Shown in pieces: positions 57,401 through 64,000 of a DNA stretch of 64,000 bases. Within the stretch, counting starts at the first letter, position 1. Every line of letters begins with the position of its first letter. This stretch comes from Calliphora vicina (Eukaryota; Arthropoda; Insecta; Diptera; Calliphoridae), in the NCBI RefSeq assembly GCF_958450345.1, contig NC_088782.1:119522046-119586045 (forward strand), written 5' to 3'. The translations under genes were made by a program, and so were the position numbers. Below the pieces are notes generated by a model. The model was not told where the DNA came from. It was given only the letters and a program-made list of their open reading frames with translations, and did not search any database.

Positions 57401-59685
57401 CCCAGAAAAAAAATCAATAAAAAGAGCAAAAGTTACAAATTTCATAAAAATTGTCACTATATACATGAAAAATGTTAGAAAATAAAAAAAATTGAATTCC
57501 CAAAATAATTACTGAAATCCCTCAACTTCCCCATTTTAAAATTATTACGAAAATCATTGAAAAATTTTAGAGAAATAATAAAAATTACCAAATTTGCTTA
57601 ATTAAGAAAAAAAAACAAATTCCCATAAAATTTTTAAAAATCCCTCAATAATCCCGGAAACAAAATTATCAATAATGAAAGCCGAAGTTACAAATTTCAT
57701 AAAAATTTTCACTATTTACATGAAAAATGTTAGAAAATAAAAAAAAATTGAATTCCCAAAATAATTTCTGAAATCTCCTCAACTTCCCCATTTTTAAATT
57801 GTTATTAAAATCATGTAAAAGTTAAAAATCTTAAGGAAATAATAATAAAAATGATTAAATTTGCTTTAAAGAAAAAAAAACAAATTCCCAAAAAAATGTT
57901 GAAAATCCCCCCATAATCCCAGAAAAAAAATCAATAAAAAGAGCAAAAGTTACAAATTTCATAAAAATTGTCACTATATACATGAAAAATTTTAGAAAAT
58001 AAAAAAAAAATTTAATTCCCAAAATAATTTTGGAAATCCCCTCAACTTCCCCATTTTAAAATTATTACGAAAATTATGTAAAAATTTTAGGGGAATAATA
58101 AAAATTACCAAATTTGCTTAATTAAGAAAAAAAAAAAAACAAATTCCCATAAAATTTTTAAAAATCCCCCAATAATCCCGGAAAAAAATCAATAAAAAGA
58201 GCAAAAGTTAAAAATTTCATAAAAATTTTCACTATTTACATGAAAAATGTTAGAAAATAAAAAAAATTTGAATTCCCAAAATAATTTCTGAAATCTCCTC
58301 AACTTCCCCACCTTTTAAATTGTTATTAAAATCATGTAAAAGTTAAAAATTTTAGGTAAATAATAATAAAAATTATTAAATTTGCTAAATAAAATAAAAA
58401 AAAAAATCCCATAAAAAAATTAAAAATCCCCCCATAATCCCAGAAAAAAAATCAATAAAAAGAGCAAAAGTTACAAATTTGATAGAAATTATCACTATAT
58501 ACATAGAAAATGTTAGAAAATAAAAAAAAATTGAATTCCCAAAATAATTACTGAAATCCCTCAACTTCCCCATTTTAAAATTATTAAGAAAATCGTGTAA
58601 AAATTTTAGGGAAATAATAAAAATTACCAAATTTGCTTAATTAAGAAAAAAACAAATTCCCATAAAATTTTTAAAAATCCCCCAAATCCCGGAAACAAAA
58701 TTATCAATAATAAAAGCCAAAGTTACAAATTTCTTAAAAATTGTCACTATTTACATGAAAAATGTTAGAAAATAAAAAAAAAATTGAATTCCCAAAATAA
58801 TTTTGGAAATCCCCTCAACTTCCCCATTTTTAAATTGTTATTAAAATCATGTAAAAGTTAAAAATCTTAAGGAAATAATAATAAAAATTACCAAATTTGC
58901 TTAATTAAGAAAAAAAAAAAACAAATTCCCATAAAATTTTAAAAAATCCCCCAATAATCCCGGAAACAAAATTATCAATAATAAAAGCCAAAGTTACAAA
59001 TTTCTTAAAAATTGTCACTATTTACATGAAAAATGTTAGAAAATAAAAAAAAAATTGAATTCCCAAAATAATTTCTGAAATCCCCTCAACTTCCCCATTT
59101 TAAAATTATTACGAAAATCATTGAACAATTTTAGGGAAATAATAAAAATTACCAAATTTGCTTAATTAAGAAAAAAAAAACAAATTCCCATAAAATTTTT
59201 AAAAATCCCCCAATAATCCCGGAAACAAAATTATCAATAATGAAGGCCAATGTTACAAATTTCAGAAAAATTATCATTATACACATAAAAATCGATAGAA
59301 AATAAAAAAAAATTAAATTCCCAAAAAAATTCTGAAATCCCCTCAACTTCCCCATTTTTAAATTGTTACTAAAATCAAGTAAAAGTTAAAAATCTTAAGG
59401 AAATAATAATAAAAATTATCAAATTTGCTTAATTAAAAAAAAAACAAATTCCCATAAATTTTTTAAAAATCTCCCCATAATCCCGGAAACAAAATTAACA
59501 ATAATGAAAGCCAATGTTACAAATTTCAGAAAAATTATCATTATTACCTTTAAAAGCGATAGAAAATAATCAAATTTTAATTCCCAAAAAAAATTCTGAA
59601 ATCCCTCCAACATCCCCATTTTTAAATTGTTACTAAAATCATGTAAAAGTTAAAAATTTTAGGGAAATAATAATAAAAGAAAAAC
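54463..59685 (+). repeat. Family M satellite (plus), about 260-bp dimeric unit, about 20 copies
   Basis: Each unit contains AAATTCCCATAAAATTTTTA, AAAATCCCCCAATAATCCCG, GAAAGCCAAAGTTACAAATT, TCATAAAAATTGTCACTATT and a second AATTCCCAAAATAATTTCTG followed by AAATCCCCTCAACTTCCCC. The AATCCCGG/AATCCCAG landmark recurs about every 260 bp from 54740 to 59480. The AATTCCC...AAATCCCC box is shared with family L. Minus-strand open frames in this array are similar to one another only because the DNA repeats; they shift frame and stop at different points. Confidence 0.93.
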
Positions 59686-59689
59686 AAAT

Positions 59690-60410
59690 TTTTGAAAATA
59701 TTTAGGAACTCATATTTTTTATGGCAAATGTTTAATTTGGCTATAAGGAAACCATTTAAAATGACTTATTCATTTTCGTAAGAATCCTAAAAACGGGATT
59801 GGGGATTTTTTTTATTTTTTTTGGGAATTATTTTTTTTTTTGTGTTTATATATATATTTTTAAAGATTTTATTGATAAAACTAAAATTTTTTAATTTTTC
59901 TTTGATTTAAAGAGAATCCCTTGATGGGGGGGGGACATTTGGGGATTTTTGGAAAAATCTTAGGAATTTAATTTTTTTGTTGCAAATGATTAATTCAGCA
60001 ATAAGGAATCAATTTAAAAGCATTTTATTGATTTTTGTAATAATCCAGACAATTTTATTAAAAAAAAAATCATCCCTTGGTGGGAGAATTTTGGGATTTT
60101 TGGAAATATTTAAGAATTTAATTTTTTTTTTGTTGCAAAAGATTTATTTAACGTTTAGGAATACATTTCAAAGCATTTAATTAATTTTCGTAAAAATCCT
60201 TAAAATGGGATAATGCAGGGATTTTAAATAATTTTAGGAATTCATTCTTTTTTTAAATTTTTAATAAATTTCAAGTATTTTAGTGATAAAATAAGAAAAT
60301 TTGGTATTTTTTTCTTTGTTTTAAAGAGAATTCTTTGTTGGGGGAATTTTGGAGATTTTTAAAATATTTTTAGGAATTTATTTTTTTTTGTGCCAAATTA
60401 TCAACTAAAC
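59690..60410 (-). repeat. Family L-like units in inverted orientation (array N)
   Basis: GGGGATTTTTGGAAAAATC followed by AGGAATTTAATTTTTTT, GCAAATGATTAATTCAGC, AATAAGGAATCAATTTAAAA and GCATTTTATTGATTTTTG is the reverse complement of the family L half-unit in the right order. About five half-units of roughly 130 bp are seen. M is therefore flanked by L in plus orientation at one side and L-like sequence in minus orientation at the other. A G homopolymer lies near 59925-59934. Confidence 0.82.
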
Positions 60411-61870
60411 CATAAATAATTAGTTTTTATGAGTTTTTCTGAGTTTAATGAAAACTAAATTCTATTTATAGAGATTTTAAAAAAACATATTAGTTTATAC
60501 CCCATTAAGTTTTACACTTTACATAGTTTTTCTTACTGTTTTTACAATTAATAATGACCTTAACTAGACCTTCCATTAATAGCTGTAAATGACCCCTCTG
60601 TTACATTAAAAATTTCAATTTAATTTCCTAAAAACTTGCTCATCATTTAACCTCAATAGTTTGCCATAATTACCAAAAATGTTTAATGCTCACAACCCCT
60701 CCCCCCCTTACAAAATATTGTTCAAGTTGGGAACAAAAATAACACATTTAAGGTTAATCACTCCCCCACACTAACTATTTCCGGGTGCAGTATTATGTCT
60801 AAATGAGAAACTTTAAAACAATCCAAAAAGAAGGAAAAAAAAAGATTAATGTATTGACCAATACAATGTTCATGCATTTAAGCATTTATACCTCTGTCTC
60901 TCTATCTATTCATTTATTTATCTGGCTATCTATACATGCATTCAGACAGCCATTCATTTGTCCATTCAAGCTGAGAATTACACATGCACGCAGGGAGGGA
61001 GTTATAGAGACGGATGGACGTACATAAACATTCTTGCATTATAATGCATTTATTTCCTTTTGTGAAAACTAGAATATTTTGGGTAGAAAACATTTTAACT
61101 GTTAGACAAGAAGACATTTAACCCCTGGGATATTTAAACTCAAACAGAGACACACACAAGTACTTGTGCAACCAACAGTTACTACTACTACAGCAGCATC
61201 CCTACAATATTTTTGTTGTACAAGTATTTGGATAAATGTATGTATGACTGTGTCCATGTGTGTTTGGTAGTGTTTTACGGATTTTACAATATTTACTATT
61301 GTAACCTCAGCTGTTGTATCCGCATATTTTAGTAAACATTTGCACAGAGACAACATCCTGGCAACAAACAAACAGCAATGGCAGCACAACAAAAAAAAAA
61401 TTGCTTAAATTTTCCCATACATCAAATATAATATAGAGAGATAGATGTGTGAGTTTGTATTTGTATTTAACAACAACAAAAAGTCTTGATTTACACACAA
61501 GTTAAAATACAACTACATGTGTATCTTGCTGTTGATACAACGACATTGATTGAATAAGAAAAATAAAATAGATTTTAGTGGAAAAATAAAAAAAAAGAAT
61601 TCTTCAGCATGATTTTGATATTGCACAGGAGTTTGTGCCAATTATTGTCAGTTCCCTCTCAATTCCCACAAATGGTGGCTGTGTAAATGTAACGTGTTTC
61701 AATTTGTAATTGATTGATAACTTTACTCACGCCAAAAGCAAAGATAAAGCCAATTAAAGATTTATTTGAGCAAATAAAACATATAACTTGAAATTATTAT
61801 AAAATTTTAATAAAAAAATGGAGTATAGTCACCCATTTACATTAAATACTTAAGATTTATAAAAAAAAAT
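60411..61870. other. Non-repetitive spacer
   Basis: No gene is visible. A C homopolymer near 60700-60709, CTATCTATTCATTTATTTAT near 60902-60922, ACACACACAAG near 61150 and ACAACAACAAAA near 61471 are the only notable features. Overlapping open frames at 60803-61498 on both strands have no recognisable domains. Confidence 0.5.
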
Positions 61871-64000
61871 TTAAAAAAGTTGAAAATTTATTTTATGGTA
61901 TTTTGGGGATTTTTGAATTGTTTTTGGGAATTTAACTTTTTTTATTAAAATTTAAAAAATCATTAATTTTGCCGTAATTTGTTGCAAAATTTATATGATT
62001 TCAACATAAAATTTAAAATTTTGAAAACTGGGATTTTGAATATTTTATAAAAAATTTTTGGGAATTCAATATTTTTTGTTTATAATATTACAAATGTTTT
62101 AGTTTACATTATATAACACGTTTTTCATTGATTTCATAGCGATTTATTACAATTTTTGTTAAGGGGTATTTTGGGGATTTTTGAAAATTTTTTGGGAATT
62201 TGAATTTTTAATTAAAATTTAAGAAATTCTTAAATTTTAAACTAATTTATTAGAAAATATACATGATTTTAAAATAAAACTTAATATTTTGAAAACTGGG
62301 ATTTTGAATATTTTATAATTTTTTTTGGGAATTTAACTTGTTTTATTAAAATTGAAAAATAAACATAAATTTTAATAATTTTTCAACAATTTTTTAGAAA
62401 ATGTAGATGATTTCAACGTAAAATTTAAAATTTTGAAAACTGGGATTTTGAATATTTTATAAAAATTTTTGGGAATTCAATTTTTGTTGTTCATAATATT
62501 AAAAATGTTTTTATTTAGATTATATAACTTGATTTTAATTGATTTCATAGTGATTTATTACCATTTCCTTAAGAGGAATTTTGGGAATTTTTGAAAATTT
62601 TTTGGGAATCTATTTATTTTTGTAAAATTTGTAAATTATTCTGTAATTTGTTGCAAAATTTAAATGATTTCAACATAAAACTTAAAATTTTGAAAAGTGG
62701 GATTTTGAATATTTTATAAAAATTTTTGGGAATTCAATATTTTTTGTTTATAATATTACAAATGTTTTAGTTTACATTATATAACAAGTTTTTCATTGAT
62801 TTCATAGCGATTTATTACAATTTTTGTTAAGGGGTATTTTGGGGATTTTTGAAAATTTTTTGGGAATTATAATTTTTAATTAAAATTTAAGAAAATCTTA
62901 AATTTTAAACTAATTTATTAGAAAATATACATGATTTTAAAATAAAACTTAAAATTTTGAAAACTGGGATTTTGAATATTTTATAATTTTTTTTGGGAAT
63001 TTAACTTGTTTTATTAAAATTTAGAAATAAACATAAATTTTAATAATTTTTCACCAATTTTTTAGAAAATGTAGATGATTTCAATGTAAAATTTAAAATT
63101 TTGAAAACTGGGATTTTGAATATTTTATAAAAATTTTTGGGAATTCAATATTTCTTGTTCATAATATTAAAAATGTTTTTATTTAGATTATATAACTTGA
63201 TTTTAATTGATTTCATAGTGATTTATTACCATTTCCTTAAGAGGTATTTTGGGAATTTTTGAAAATTTTTTGGGAATCTATTTATTTTTGTAAAATTTGT
63301 AAATTATTCTGTAATTTGTTGCAAAATTTATATGATTTCAACATAAAATTTAAAATTTTGAAAACTGGGATTTTGAATATTTTATAAAAAATTTTTGGGA
63401 ATTCAATATTTTTTGTTTATAATATTACAAATGTTTTAGTTTACATTATATAACACGTTTTTCATTGATTTCATAGCGATTTATTACAATTTTTGTTAAG
63501 GGGTATTTTGGGGATTTTTGAAAAATTTTTGGGAATTTGAATTTTTAATTAAAATTTAAGAAAATCTTAAATTTTAAACTAATTTATTAGAAAATATACA
63601 TGATTTTAAAATAAAACTTAAAATTTTGAAAACTGGGATTTTGAATATTTTATAATTTTTTTTGGGAATTTAACTTGTTTTATTAAAATTGAAAAATAAA
63701 CATAAATTTTATTAATTTTTCACCAATTTTTTAGAAAATGTAGATGATTTCAACGTAAAATTTAAAATTTTGAAAACTGGGATTTTGAATATTTTATAAA
63801 AATTTTTGGGAATTCAATATTTTTTGTTAATAATATTACAAATGTTTTTATTTAGATTATATATCACGTTTTTAATTGTTTTCATAGCGATTTATTACCA
63901 TTTCCTTAAGAGGTATTTTGGGAATTTTTGAAAATTTTTTGGGAATCTATTTTTTTTTTTGTAAAATTTGTAAATTATTCTGTAATTTGTTGCAAAATTT
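61871..64000 (-). repeat. Family O satellite (minus), about 670-bp higher-order unit, runs off window end
   Basis: GGTATTTTGGGGATTTTTGA then AAATTTTTTGGGAATT is the reverse complement of the AATTCCC/AAATCCCC box of L and M. AAAACTGGGATTTTGAATAT lies near 62022, 62291, 62437, 62693, 62960, 63107, 63362, 63629 and 63775. The intervals 269, 146, 256, 267, 147, 255, 267 and 146 repeat as a set of about 670 bp. About three higher-order units are present before the window ends, and consecutive ones are nearly identical. Confidence 0.92.

Noticed and set aside
54552..59619. Family of similar minus-strand small proteins (MVIFII..., MKFVTF...)
   Set aside because: They are translations of family M units. 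Similarity follows from DNA repetition; starts, stops and frames are not conserved.
59925..59934. G homopolymer and C runs (13878, 26061, 56097, 57119, 60700) as G-quadruplexes
   Set aside because: Each is a single run; four closely spaced G tracts are not present, so an intramolecular quadruplex is not supported.
61102..61498. Cysteine- and valine-rich minus-strand open frames as a secreted peptide
   Set aside because: Two overlapping frames of similar length and an opposite-strand frame exist in the same place. No convincing signal peptide with cleavage site or splice context is seen.

Overview
The window is 64 kb of strongly A+T-rich eukaryotic DNA in which I find no credible protein-coding exon, tRNA or rRNA gene. 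About 70% of it is tandem-repeat arrays from roughly eight sequence families, separated by 0.3-1.8 kb of non-repetitive A+T-rich DNA. The best clue to the host is an element at 7033-7894 with the architecture of the dipteran mini-me / DINE-1-like (Helentron-type) non-autonomous elements: a GTCY microsatellite beside a conserved core, a 5' subterminal inverted repeat and a small 3' hairpin. With the abundant CA, CATT, TTG and TTTG microsatellites and the lack of a TTAGG array, this suggests a higher (brachyceran, probably calyptrate) fly. The region could be a giant intron, a gene desert or repeat-rich intergenic DNA; the sequence alone does not decide.

Layout. 505-1540: satellite family A in minus orientation, about 175-bp monomers. 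2880-5915 and 9560-12680: family A in plus orientation, about 172-176 bp. 7033-7894: mini-me-like element. 14112-16975: family E, rich in GTAC-centred palindromes. 18344-19970 and 21725-23380: family F, an 18-bp perfect palindrome repeated every 41 bp. 23379-24900: a second E array abutting F, containing a local inverted duplication. 26512-27935: family E in minus orientation with a 275-bp higher-order unit. 28310-28790: decayed second mini-me-like copy. 28791-30305 and 31551-38390: family H/I, about 180-bp monomers with higher-order blocks.

39622-43035: family J, a 23+35-bp composite minisatellite with a 755-bp higher-order repeat. 43149-43523: a 375-bp foldback DNA transposon (MITE). 44808-47452: an uninterrupted hexanucleotide array of about 440 units, running directly into an 11-bp array at 47450-48324. 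49641-53225, 54463-59685, 59690-60410 and 61871-64000: a superfamily (L/M/N/O) sharing an AATTCCCAAAA...AAATCCCC box, in plus orientation in L and M and minus in N and O. Array O runs off the window end.

No genes are seen to work together here. The interest lies in sequence architecture: several families keep a short conserved or palindromic box while the rest of the monomer drifts, most occur in both orientations, and two unrelated families have monomers of 172-181 bp. The 41-bp palindrome arrays are the strongest candidate for something not yet described. All array limits are read by eye and may be off by some tens of bases.
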